Origin: an uncultured Lachnospiraceae bacterium
GTDB lineage: Bacteria; Bacillota; Clostridia; Eubacteriales; Anaerofustaceae
Length of the DNA: 33,274 bases
Direction: 5' to 3'
NCBI GenBank assembly: GCA_944381375.1
Contig: CALWKX010000012.1
Location: 1-33,274, forward strand
Shown: positions 7,099 to 15,900 of the stretch, piece by piece
Numbering within the stretch: the stretch's first letter is position 1
How the letters are laid out: each line of letters starts with the position of its first letter
Position numbers and translations under genes: made by a program
The notes under the pieces: model-generated
Seen by the model: only the letters and a program-made list of their open reading frames with translations
Told to the model about the DNA's origin: nothing
Databases searched by the model: none

Positions 7099-7389
7099 TT
7101 AAGCCGTTACAGCTACATGCTTTTCTAATATCTCTTTTAAAGCATTCATCGAAGCTGCATGCGATCTTTCAACAATCGTATCAAGACCTTTAGCCTCATT
7201 AAGGGCAGCTTTAGCCATCTTGTGAGACATGGTGCCCGTAAAAAGCACAAGAAGATTAGGACAGCCTATCTGATTTCTGAGAACTCCACGTACTTTTGTG
7301 AATACCTTTGCTTTACAACCATATTTTTTGCATAAATTTTTATATTGGCATTCCATACATTCATTTCCGCCGATTATTACAATACTCAT
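7099..7389 (-). CDS. DUF2325 family protein
   Basis: 96 residues starting MSIVIIGGNE, with Cys at 11, 14, 20 and 25 (CMECQYKNLC then GC), followed by LLVLFTGTMSHKM and VERSHAASMNAL. This pattern and length fit the DUF2325 family, small cytosolic proteins common in Clostridia, of unknown biochemical role, with a Cys cluster that could bind metal. AAGGAGG precedes the ATG. A TTAG-N6-CTAA dyad lies 14 nt upstream of the start, and the gene shares a promoter with the 28-codon micropeptide gene. The regulatory context suggests metal homeostasis, as DUF2325 genes are often near ferrous iron transport genes; none is visible here. Confidence 0.8.
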   Translation of the reverse strand: MSIVIIGGNECMECQYKNLCKKYGCKAKVFTKVRGVLRNQIGCPNLLVLFTGTMSHKMAKAALNEAKGLDTIVERSHAASMNALKEILEKHVAVTA

Positions 7390-7402
7390 TCAAACCTCCT
7401 TA

Positions 7403-7420
7403 AGTTAGTTATAGCTAACT
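7403..7420. promoter_or_regulatory. Internal operator dyad before DUF2325
   Basis: AGTTAG-N6-CTAACT, a perfect 6-bp dyad just upstream of the ribosome site of the DUF2325 gene. It has the same arms and spacing as the dyad at 7571-7590. Confidence 0.5.
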
Positions 7421-7459
7421 CACAGTGTTTTTAATAACGCCCAACGGCGTCTGCTAAAT

Positions 7460-7546
7460 TTACTTTAGGAAATATTTAAATATACTTGCCTTAACCCTGT
7501 TAATTACAACAACTACAGCAGCTATGTACATCACAGCCATACACAT
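7460..7546 (-). CDS. 28-residue membrane micropeptide
   Basis: ATG at 7544-7546 with an AGAGGTGG ribosome site. The 28-residue product starts MCMAVMYIAAVVVVINRVKA, a single short membrane helix with an early Cys and a basic C-terminus (KASIFKYFLK). It is the first gene after a strong promoter and operator and precedes DUF2325 in the same transcript, with an ACGCC/GGCGT hairpin between them. I do not know a family for it. Micropeptides of this kind often bind or tune membrane transporters. Support is the ribosome site, the composition and the promoter geometry. Confidence 0.55.
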   Translation of the reverse strand: MCMAVMYIAAVVVVINRVKASIFKYFLK

Positions 7547-7570
7547 AAGCCACCTCTTTAAACTTTCGCA

Positions 7571-7590
7571 TAGTTAGTCTTGTCTAACTA
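7571..7590. promoter_or_regulatory. Operator dyad at the transcription start
   Basis: TAGTTAG-N6-CTAACTA, perfect 7-bp arms, beginning 7 nt past the -10 box so that it covers the transcription start. TTAG/CTAA dyads of this kind resemble sites of DtxR/MntR/IdeR-type metal repressors. The regulator itself is not in the window. Confidence 0.55.
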
Positions 7591-7597
7591 CATTGAT

Positions 7598-7626
7598 ATA
7601 ATAACCAATTAATTTGTAATTGTCAA
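7598..7626 (-). promoter_or_regulatory. Strong sigma-A promoter for micropeptide-DUF2325
   Basis: TTGACA (7626-7621), 17-nt spacer, TATTAT (7603-7598). A near-consensus vegetative promoter pointing at the micropeptide gene. Confidence 0.75.
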
Positions 7627-7677
7627 GATGATTAACATTTTTTTAATTGAAGTTGCAACTTATCCATCTTATCAATA

Positions 7678-8574
7678 TTAGGCGCGAATTTCAAAAGCTT
7701 TATTTCTCAGAGATTCAAACCGCAAATAACTTATTATTTCAATAATACAAGGAGCCAAGCATACAGCCGCATAGACTGCATAAAACAGAAACGACAAGGG
7801 CGTAAGCCGGTTCATCACTATTTCAGGATTATACAATATATTTGTCTGATCAAATAATACAGCGGCCACGCACACGGTAATGCATACAAACATAAATATA
7901 ACGAAAAATCTATCGCGCATATCAAATCGGTATAATGAGTATGCACTTCTGCATTTAAGTGTATATCCCCGGCTTCTCATACTGTTTGAACTTTCTATAA
8001 AGTTTTCGCTCGCCCATGTTATTATTATAGACAAATGTCTGAAAAAACTTTTAATTCTTACAAATATATTGCCATGACTCAATCCGCGGCCAATAGCTGC
8101 CTGCGACACATCAATACGTTTGAACTGTTTTTTTATTCTTTCAAAACAACGCAAAAAAATTGAAAGAATCAAAGATAATTTAGGTGAAATTTTTGCAAAC
8201 AGATATATGATTTTATCGGTTGTAAATATTTTAAGAAAGCAACTAAACCACATCAACACACAAGCTGTTTTGACGCCTATAACCCCTCCATATATTACTG
8301 CTTCCAAAGTTATGCTGTTGTCTATAAAATTATGAGTAAGAACGGTTACTCCAAAATGATTGTAATAAGAATACCACAGCGCATAAAAAAATATAAAAGG
8401 AATATAAATCAGATTGATTTTAAGCGCTTTCATTTTACCTAACTTAACAGAATATACAAATGATGAAAAATACCCCACAAACAGAAATATGGGATTATCA
8501 AAGCATGATGAAGTTACAAACACGAAAGCGAAAAATATGAAATTGATCGCAGGATGATAATTTTCAAATTTCAT
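7678..8574 (-). CDS. ECF transporter T component (second copy)
   Basis: 298 residues, an integral membrane protein with about five to six hydrophobic segments. It carries the EcfT coupling motifs: IGRGLS at about 161-166 and SMRSRGY at 198-204. The two Arg-Gly motifs lie on the cytosolic coupling helices that contact the ATPases. It starts 15 nt after the S-component stop with an AAGGTGA ribosome site and is the last gene of the cobalamin-linked operon. A second T protein in one operon is unusual, since one T normally serves the module; it may pair with the S component next to it or act as a spare for the frameshifted first copy. Role in cobamide uptake is inferred from context. Confidence 0.8.
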   Translation of the reverse strand: MKFENYHPAINFIFFAFVFVTSSCFDNPIFLFVGYFSSFVYSVKLGKMKALKINLIYIPFIFFYALWYSYYNHFGVTVLTHNFIDNSITLEAVIYGGVIGVKTACVLMWFSCFLKIFTTDKIIYLFAKISPKLSLILSIFLRCFERIKKQFKRIDVSQAAIGRGLSHGNIFVRIKSFFRHLSIIITWASENFIESSNSMRSRGYTLKCRSAYSLYRFDMRDRFFVIFMFVCITVCVAAVLFDQTNILYNPEIVMNRLTPLSFLFYAVYAAVCLAPCIIEIISYLRFESLRNKAFEIRA

Positions 8575-8589
8575 TAATCACCTTATTAA

Positions 8590-9318
8590 CTAAAAATGAT
8601 TTTCCAAAATACCATATTTGAGCTTAATGCGCTCAAGTTTTTCAAACATCGGCTTGCTGACAAAGTAAAGTGTCAATGCTACCGTCGCTGCATGAATAAG
8701 ATTTACTGGAATCCCTGAAATATAAATTGCGGCGGCGGAGGAAGCGCTTATCTGCGAACTCATTGTAAAAAGAGCACAAGTATCGAGCAAAGGCCCGACT
8801 ATTATAAAAACTGTAAAAAAACCAAACACAGCTAATTGGAATTTATTTTGCTTTAATGAGCCTTTTGAATATAAAATCCCTGCTATAAATCCAGCGATTC
8901 CAAAAGCGAACATCTGCCACGGAGTCCATGGCCCTTGACCAAAGAAAAAATTGCTTACAAAACCACTTACTGCGCCTGTCAAAAAACCAGCCTGCGCTCC
9001 AAACGATATACCTGCAATAATTACAAAAGCAAGCATTGGTTTAACATGATCAAGCATAATAAAAGCGGTGCGTGACGCTACTGCGATTGCGCAAAGCACA
9101 GCAATAATAACGAGTTCGCGTGCCTGAGGCTTTTTATTTTCAAACGAAGTGAAAAAAGCTGCTAACGTATATATAATAATTAATATGCTTGCTATATAAT
9201 ATTTCCTGTCAGTATATTTCCAACAAAAATAAATTGTTAATGGAATCAAAACTAAAATAATTAACATACTTAAGACAAATTTTTTGTTAATTTTTTTCTT
9301 TTCGGATCTATCCCGCAT
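8590..9318 (-). CDS. ECF transporter S (substrate-binding) component
   Basis: 242 residues with about six membrane segments after a short basic N-terminus. The hallmark is GFLTGAVSGFVSNFFFGQGPW followed by TPWQM (about 110-135), typical of an ECF S-component group in Clostridia. S components bind the vitamin in the membrane and dock on the T/ATPase module. GAGGT lies just before the ATG. It follows the TIM barrel gene by 8 nt and precedes the second T gene. The riboswitches and cobO in the same locus point to cobalamin or a precursor as substrate, but the sequence alone does not prove it. Confidence 0.8.
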   Translation of the reverse strand: MRDRSEKKKINKKFVLSMLIILVLIPLTIYFCWKYTDRKYYIASILIIIYTLAAFFTSFENKKPQARELVIIAVLCAIAVASRTAFIMLDHVKPMLAFVIIAGISFGAQAGFLTGAVSGFVSNFFFGQGPWTPWQMFAFGIAGFIAGILYSKGSLKQNKFQLAVFGFFTVFIIVGPLLDTCALFTMSSQISASSAAAIYISGIPVNLIHAATVALTLYFVSKPMFEKLERIKLKYGILENHF

Positions 9319-9326
9319 TTAATACC

Positions 9327-10172
9327 TCATACGAATGATGAAAGTTTTTTCAGTGAATCATATGCTTTTAGCAGATATTCATCCATAGGAATATCCGGAA
9401 GCATTATTTTTTCTGAGTTTTCAGTATCCAGTTTCGAATAGTCGAACGGAAAGCACGCTTCAAGCATAAGCGAACCTGTAAAAGAAGTATTTTTTAACGC
9501 TTTAATAAATACTTTCCAATTCACATTACCTTCAAAGGGAAGCAAATGGCTATCGGAAATCGAGTCATTATCATGCAAATGCAGAGCGAACACCTTTTTA
9601 CTGAATTCTGTAAGCAAAGAAAAATCTTTTGACACTATATTGTTGTGCCCCGAGTCAAAGCACAATCCGACATAAGGGTTGTCATTATTGCTGCGAAGTA
9701 TACTTTTGAGGCAATCATTATCCGCAAGATTTTCAACTGCAAAACGAATTTCCTTATTTGCGCATACCTGTGTAATCTTTTTAAAGCGTTCCATGAATAT
9801 CTTTGTACTGCCGTCCACAGGTTTTTTCAATTCAAATGGGTGCATAACCAGCGTTGGAACGTTTAAACAGTAAGCAAGTTCGACAGACTTTATGCACATA
9901 TTCATCAAATCAACACCATCAATGCAATCTTTCCATAATTTATTGCAATCATAGTAAGGAATATGCGCATGCTCTACATGCAAATCAAATTTATAAGCAA
10001 TATCTATCTGTTCTGCAAGAGAACCGTCACAATTTATTACATTGTCATCCCACCAAAGACAAATATTGTCAAACCCTGCTCTTTTTATTGCATCTAATTT
10101 TTCTTTAAACGGCAGCATATATCCGAACCAAACGTAAGCGCCGAATGTATAAGATTTTTTTGCTTCTTCCAT
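9327..10172 (-). CDS. Sugar phosphate isomerase/epimerase-like TIM barrel protein
   Basis: 281 residues from the ATG at 10170-10172, preceded by AAGGTGA. The open frame extends 55 codons further upstream, but that part is a GC-rich hairpin element and is not protein. The xylose-isomerase-like/AP endonuclease 2 barrel is visible through likely metal ligands: H111 in MHPF, E147 in AVENL, D173 and H176 in CFDSGH, H198/H200 in LHLHDND and E238 in MLEA. Such enzymes use a divalent metal to isomerise sugars or cleave related substrates. It sits inside the ECF operon, between the ATPase and the S component. That place suggests it acts on the imported molecule or its nucleotide/sugar part, but no reaction can be assigned. 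Confidence 0.75.
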   Translation of the reverse strand: MEEAKKSYTFGAYVWFGYMLPFKEKLDAIKRAGFDNICLWWDDNVINCDGSLAEQIDIAYKFDLHVEHAHIPYYDCNKLWKDCIDGVDLMNMCIKSVELAYCLNVPTLVMHPFELKKPVDGSTKIFMERFKKITQVCANKEIRFAVENLADNDCLKSILRSNNDNPYVGLCFDSGHNNIVSKDFSLLTEFSKKVFALHLHDNDSISDSHLLPFEGNVNWKVFIKALKNTSFTGSLMLEACFPFDYSKLDTENSEKIMLPDIPMDEYLLKAYDSLKKLSSFV

Positions 10173-10235
10173 AAGTATCACCTTATGTTGCATTATACAT
10201 TTTTTTGTGCTTTTATCAATACGAGCGACTATCAT

Positions 10236-10329
10236 GGGCGGGCGCGGCGAACGCAAAGCGCAATGCGCTTTGCGTTTGAGGCGCCGGCTGAGCCGGCGCC
10301 AAGCGCCGCAGGCGCTGCCGCGCCCGCCC
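10236..10329. repeat. Nested-hairpin element A (94 nt)
   Basis: Outer arms GGGCGGGCGCGGC (10236-10248) and GCCGCGCCCGCCC (10317-10329) enclose three perfect hairpins. These are a 13-bp stem at 10250-10276, a 10-bp stem at 10280-10300 and a 6-bp stem at 10302-10316. The whole element would fold as a four-way or larger junction. It fills the gap between the ATPase and TIM barrel genes, starting right after the ATPase stop codon, so it is transcribed within the operon. Base composition is far above its surroundings. Confidence 0.8.
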
Positions 10330-10333
10330 CGCA

Positions 10334-12010
10334 TCAAATCTCATTTTTATTTAAAGCCGCAAGGTACAGCACATCTTCATCAGTTACTGCATTATCAAAT
10401 ATATGACGACTCATTCTGTTAGCTGCGGTTGTATAAAAGCTGTTATGTGAAAAAAATTCATTCGGCGTATTCGTTGTAATAACGCTTCCATCGAAAAACA
10501 TACTTACAGCATCTGCATATTTAGCACAAAATTCTATATCATGAGAAACCATAATTACGGTAACGCCGTCATTTTTTAGCTTTGACAATATTCTGTAAAA
10601 TTTGATCTTAAAAAAAGCGTCCATGCCTTTTGTAGGTTCATCCAGCAATAATATCTGCGGGTTAGTAAGCAGCACCTTCGCCAAAGCAGCCCTTTGCTGC
10701 TCGCCGCCAGACAAATCATAAGGATGTGAATCAAGCAAATTAGTTATTTCACATTTATCGGCAATACTTGATACAATGCTTTCTTTATCTTGTGTTTTCT
10801 TATCTAACATTTCTAATAAATCTTCCCTGACTGTCTTTTTCACAAATAAGCATTGAACATCCTGTGAAAGCATCGCTACGTTCGAGTTATACAGATCCTC
10901 ATATTTGTACTTTTCTATCCGCTTTCCATCGATCAAAACTTTACCCCTGTATGGTCTAATCAAACCGCAACAGCATTTCAAAAGTGTCGATTTCCCTGCC
11001 GCGTTCCCGCCGACTACCGCATGTAAGCTTCCTTTTTCTACCTCAAAATTTACATCCCTTAAAACGTCCTGAGAAGTTCTTTCATACCGAAACCAAACTT
11101 CCTTTAGTGATAAAACCGGACGCTTGATTTCACTTAAGCGTTTCGTCTGCTCAATAAATGACTTTTTGATTTTAACCCCTTTTAAATGTCCGCTCAGCCA
11201 CTCACGCCCTTCTTTTACCGTCAAAGGACAAGTAAGATTGCTTTTCGCATTATAATAAATACGCACAGGAGAAGGCATAGCGGCAAACATATCATGATTT
11301 TCAGCCTTTAGATAATCTCCTACCCTACGTGGCTCGTCATTCGCAATTATTGATCCATTTTCCATTACGATAACTTTATCAGAAACATGAAAGACCTCTT
11401 CAAGCCGGTGCTCGCTGATTATCACTGTCGTACCCAATTCAAGATTGATTTTTCTTATGGTGTTCAAAAAATCACTTGCAGCAATAGGATCAAGCTGGCT
11501 CGTAGGTTCGTCTAATATAAGCACGCTCGGCTGCATCGCCATAATGCTTGCCAAATTCAAAAGCTGCTTCTGTCCGCCGGAAAGCTCGCTTACATTTTTA
11601 TGAAACCACAAATGGATCCCAAAATAACTCGCCATTTCAGCGACTCTTGCACGCATGACTTTCTGCGCACAACCCAAACTTTCAAGGCCAAAAGCCAACT
11701 CGTGCCATACTTTATCCGTTACTGTTTGATTTTCGGGATTTTGCATAACATAGCCGATTTTCGAAGATTGTTCTTTCAAACCGATATCTTTAAGCGGTCT
11801 TGAATCAAACAAAATTTCTCCCGAGAGTTTTCCTGTCGGAGCAAGAACGGTCTTCAGATTTTTTAACAGCGTTGTTTTGCCGCTGCCGCTTTTACCACAT
11901 AATGTTACATATTGACCCTTTTCAATATCCAGGCTAATATTGTCCAAAGCTTTCATATCAGGCGCTGACGGATATGAAAAGCTTAAATTTTTGATCTCAA
12001 ATATCGCCAT
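10334..12010 (-). CDS. ECF transporter ATPase, two ABC domains fused
   Basis: 558 residues with two complete ATP-binding cassettes. Domain 1 has Walker A GKSGSGKT (39-46), Q-loop Q90, signature LSGGQ (143-147), Walker B LILDEP (164-169) and His 201. Domain 2 has Walker A GGNAAGKST (334-342), signature LSGGE (433-437), Walker B ILLLDEP (453-459) and His 490. ECF modules usually use two separate ATPases (EcfA and EcfA'), and here they are one chain, as in some Clostridia. It powers the S component. The start has AAAGGAGA upstream and overlaps the end of the first T gene by 28 nt, so the two are translated together. All catalytic motifs are intact. Confidence 0.9.
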   Translation of the reverse strand: MAIFEIKNLSFSYPSAPDMKALDNISLDIEKGQYVTLCGKSGSGKTTLLKNLKTVLAPTGKLSGEILFDSRPLKDIGLKEQSSKIGYVMQNPENQTVTDKVWHELAFGLESLGCAQKVMRARVAEMASYFGIHLWFHKNVSELSGGQKQLLNLASIMAMQPSVLILDEPTSQLDPIAASDFLNTIRKINLELGTTVIISEHRLEEVFHVSDKVIVMENGSIIANDEPRRVGDYLKAENHDMFAAMPSPVRIYYNAKSNLTCPLTVKEGREWLSGHLKGVKIKKSFIEQTKRLSEIKRPVLSLKEVWFRYERTSQDVLRDVNFEVEKGSLHAVVGGNAAGKSTLLKCCCGLIRPYRGKVLIDGKRIEKYKYEDLYNSNVAMLSQDVQCLFVKKTVREDLLEMLDKKTQDKESIVSSIADKCEITNLLDSHPYDLSGGEQQRAALAKVLLTNPQILLLDEPTKGMDAFFKIKFYRILSKLKNDGVTVIMVSHDIEFCAKYADAVSMFFDGSVITTNTPNEFFSHNSFYTTAANRMSRHIFDNAVTDEDVLYLAALNKNEI

Positions 12011-12890
12011 ACGACAATCTCCTTTACACTCAGAAAACTCGGAGCGGCCAGCAGCATTATATATGCGGCAAACCCTATAATATACACAGTCTTGTCTAAT
12101 TGAGCAAAACTCATAGAAGGTATAAATGAAGCGTATGTTGCGCCCGATACAGCGCCAATCAACACGACGGCTGTCAAAAGCGTTTCGTACACCATAAAAA
12201 TGATACTCTGCGTATCAAACCGGTATATATTAAAATGCGTTCGTCTACAAGATGAAAACCCACGGCTTTTCATTGAATCGGCGGTAGTGATGGCGTTTTC
12301 AAATGCCCATGATACAAGACAAGACAAAACTGTACACGCTTTCGCAACCAAATCCTTTTTCGTGGCGCCTTTTGACATTGATGGAAACATACCTATGCAA
12401 CGCCTGGCCTGAACAATCTGTTTGATTTTATTCTTATAAAGAGGAACAAGCCTAAGCGCCATTGTAAATATAAGCGTAACGGAAGAAAACATCTCAGAAA
12501 AAACATACATATATTTATCTGCACTCATAATCTCGTTGAGACACGCAAACCACAAAAATGCGCTAACCAACATTGCCGCTGTTGAAGCGCCATATAAAAG
12601 CGCTTCAAGCGTAAACGCGCGCGCATTGAAATACTCAAACAATACAGTATTCCCGCGCGGATTGAATAAAGGATTAACAATTGTCAGCATCAAAAACAAA
12701 AGCAAAAGCATAAGAACAAAACGCACGCCCTGTTTTTTTTCAGCGTTAAATAAAAACACAGCGAAAAAATGCACGAAGAGGTCAAATATAACGGATGCGC
12801 AAAAAACATACCGAACATAATCACCACAACAAAATATAAAAAAACAACAATCGGATTATACTTCGCAAAAACGCCGTTCATATCAGTCAT
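11983..12890 (-). CDS. ECF transporter T component with internal frameshift at an A-run
   Basis: Two overlapping frames together give one EcfT. The first (from ATG 12890, AAGGT ribosome site) encodes the N-terminus NGVFAKYNPIVVFLYFVVV and membrane helices, up to YLTLKK. The second continues with QGVRFVLMLLLLFLML through the C-terminal coupling motif SMKSRGF to the stop at 11983. They meet at eight consecutive A (12740-12733 on the minus strand). There the zero frame reads A AAA AAC, a classical -1 slippery heptamer. A ninth A would also restore the frame. So this is a programmed or slippage-dependent frameshift, a recent mutation, or a sequence error. No strong downstream stimulatory hairpin is evident. 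Confidence 0.7.
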
Positions 12891-12913
12891 TTTTCTTTAC
12901 CTTACAATCGTAA

Positions 12914-12955
12914 TTCAGATAAGGATGCTATGATTACCGCGCATCCTTATCTGAA
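12914..12955. repeat. 15-bp intergenic hairpin
   Basis: Arms 12914-12928 and 12941-12955 are perfectly complementary with a 12-nt loop. It lies between the large DUF4430 protein gene and the first ECF T gene. Without a T-run it is more likely an mRNA-stabilising or processing stem, or a partial attenuator, than a full terminator. Confidence 0.6.
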
Positions 12956-12972
12956 ATTTTAATCATGTGTTA

Positions 12973-15900
12973 CTACGACGCCCGTCTTTTTTTGATTATT
13001 AGAACAACAGCAATAACCACCACAGCAACGGCTGAAATCAAAACCCATAGCCATGTAAGATTCGTTCCTGTCGCTTTTGGAACAATATCGCTCCATGAAC
13101 CATCAAATCCCGCTATTGCATACAACGAAAAATCATGAGCAGTAAACGTTACAGCGCCATTTTCTACAGATGCTTCAATAAATTCCAATGCTTGATTGTC
13201 ATCTATGTGAATTGCTACATATGTTTCGAATTCGCCGATATTTTCCATAGGAACGCTTATAATCACCTCATCCGACGGCGTATATCTTTCACCGGTAATA
13301 ACATCAATAAAATAAATATCGTTAAGCGAAATTACTTTTGCTGAATCATTAAGTTTGTCTGTTATTTTGTTTTCCAAATCAGCACTGATTATTTCAGGCT
13401 CTACTATAAGCTTCAAATTCCATTCCGCATTTGATGCTTTTATCCCGGTATTGTCATCGCTTTTCAGCAAAACGCCTACTTCATCAAGTATTTGTTCAAA
13501 CTGCTCATAGTTTTCTACAAACAGCTTTTCATCATTACTTAACATCTCATATGCTTTATAAGCCTCGATCACAGCATTTAAGTTTTCATCTGACAGATAA
13601 TTAATTTCAGAGCTATCGGTCTGCGCCTGAAGATCAAGAACTACTTGTATTTTTTCTATCGCCTCCTGAGTAGCTTCGCTTAATCCATAGCTTACAGAAC
13701 CTAACGCAACATTAACGTTTGAAGTAGTTCCGGAGGGAACATTGCTTTTTAATTTCGCAAGAAGAGCCTCCGCTTCCGTCAGCTTGTCGTAATTAGTCAC
13801 AAGTTTACTTTCCTCAGTATTCAGCGTCGAATAATAAGATCTGGCGGCAACTACCGCTTTTTCTTTTTCGATAGTAACTTCGCCTATAGCCTCAATTAGC
13901 GATATGCAATGTTCAACCTTCAACTCAGAAAGCGTATTGACAGCTTCAAGAAGCTTCGAATAATTGCTTACCATGTTTTTCTGCTCATCAGTAAGGGAAT
14001 TATATATTGTCACTGCATTATTTATAGCGCTTTCGCTTTCAAGAGTTACCGTTCCAATAGCATTAATCGCATCAATAGCCTGGCCGGCTTTAAGATTGTT
14101 ATAGGCGCTGATCGCATCGAGTAAATCTTGATAATTCGTCACCTTTGCTTTATCCTCATCGCTCAAAGCATTATATGCATCCTGCGCGATTTTTATCGCG
14201 GATCCGCTGTCAGCATTTACTTCGCCTATAGCCTCAATTAGATTTATTACCTGCGTAGCCTTAGGCACTCCAACAGCTAAAACATATCCCGAATCATTTT
14301 TGTAATAAAGATTACCGTCTGAATCGCAAATTAAGCTCGCAATGCAATACTGCTCATATCCTGATGCATCATACAGCTCAATAAGCTGGGCTTGCTGAGA
14401 AACCGGAGCATCGACGTCTACCTTTATCATAGAAATCCCGCCGGGTCTGTTGTTGTAAGTGCTGTAAAAATACAAATAACCTTCATCTTCATAAGCAGTG
14501 CTAAGCAGCATTGAGCACTGCGGGTAACCTTTGAGACCAATATAATACAGCATTTGAAGAGTATCGGCGTCGGCCGCAACAAAATTCCCGGAAGAACCTG
14601 ATGAGGATATGCCGCTTCCCGTAGCGAAATAAACTTTTCCGTCATAAACAATAGGAGTTGAAGTAGACTGCGCATTGTAATCCACACCACTAAGCTGCAA
14701 TAAGGCTCCTGTGGTTTTGTCTATGTAAGCGCTGAACAGAAATCCTCCTTTAGTAGTGAAATATATTTTCCCGCTTGCGCTGTCATAAGCAATAGAAGAA
14801 CGCTGATCTCCCGCTCCGTTTAAAGTGAGATAATTTATTATTTCACCTGTACGTTTGTCAAAAGAATATATATAACTATCACCCTCAGAACCGCTCTGAC
14901 CGTCATCTGTACCGACATATACACAGTCGTCTATCACTACGCTGCCAGCCCAGTAGAAACCGCCCATTTGCGTATGTGTCCATGTAGCGTACTTTGTCTC
15001 GTCCGTACGGGAAGGATCATCATCACTTATGCTTATGCATACAAAATTAGTTTCTCTGGCTTCACCGTACCAAAACCCTGTATAAATATATCCGTCAGAA
15101 TAAGTAATCGGACTTAATGCCTGGCCACCAAGATTATCAGTATACACCCATAAAGACTCCAGCGTTTCAGCATTATATGCTTGTACTATCCCACCGCCGA
15201 GAGGGCAGAATATCATACCCTCAGCATATGTCGGAGGCGTATATCCATAGCTCGGCGAAGCCACCATATCGGCGGAGGCTAAAATCTCTCCCGTTTCTAA
15301 ATCAAGCTTATATATCTTATTGCTGGACATAACTATCAACGAATCATCAACTATGATCTGCACGCTCGGCGCATTCGTCCAACCGCTACCAAGCTTAGCC
15401 GCCCACAAAAGCGATGTATCAGCGGCGTCAACCGGCGTTTGCGCATCAGTTATACCCATATTGGCATTGCTGTTTCTGAAGTTGAACCATTCGCTTCCAA
15501 CATCTGTCAGCGTATTTTCGGGATTTTTAGTAAGAGTGATGTTTAATACCCCTCCATCTGAAGGGACGCTGCCTTCTGTTGAAATATAACCATACTTTGT
15601 TATGGAATAAGTATATTCATACGTACTAAACAATCCTGAATAGCTGCCATCATCGTTAGGCGCGACCTCTGCGTTTTTATGGTCGTATACTTTTATTACA
15701 GCGTCCTGAGGCGTAACATTGATTTTAAAATCAAGAGAATCTACTTTGTTCAGATTAATAGTATAAGTGTTTTTATTCCCCTCGCTGTTATATACATCAA
15801 TCACAACTTTATCGGTTTGAGAAATATCTACAGTATTGCTCTCAAATCCATTATATTCAGCTTCATAGCCTTCATTTTTAAAGACCGGAGTGAATGTTAC

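Noticed and set aside
10173-10337. N-terminal extension of the TIM barrel protein by 55 residues
   Set aside because: The extension is encoded by a GC-rich nested hairpin; a good ribosome site exists only at the ATG at 10170-10172, where the family's conserved part begins.
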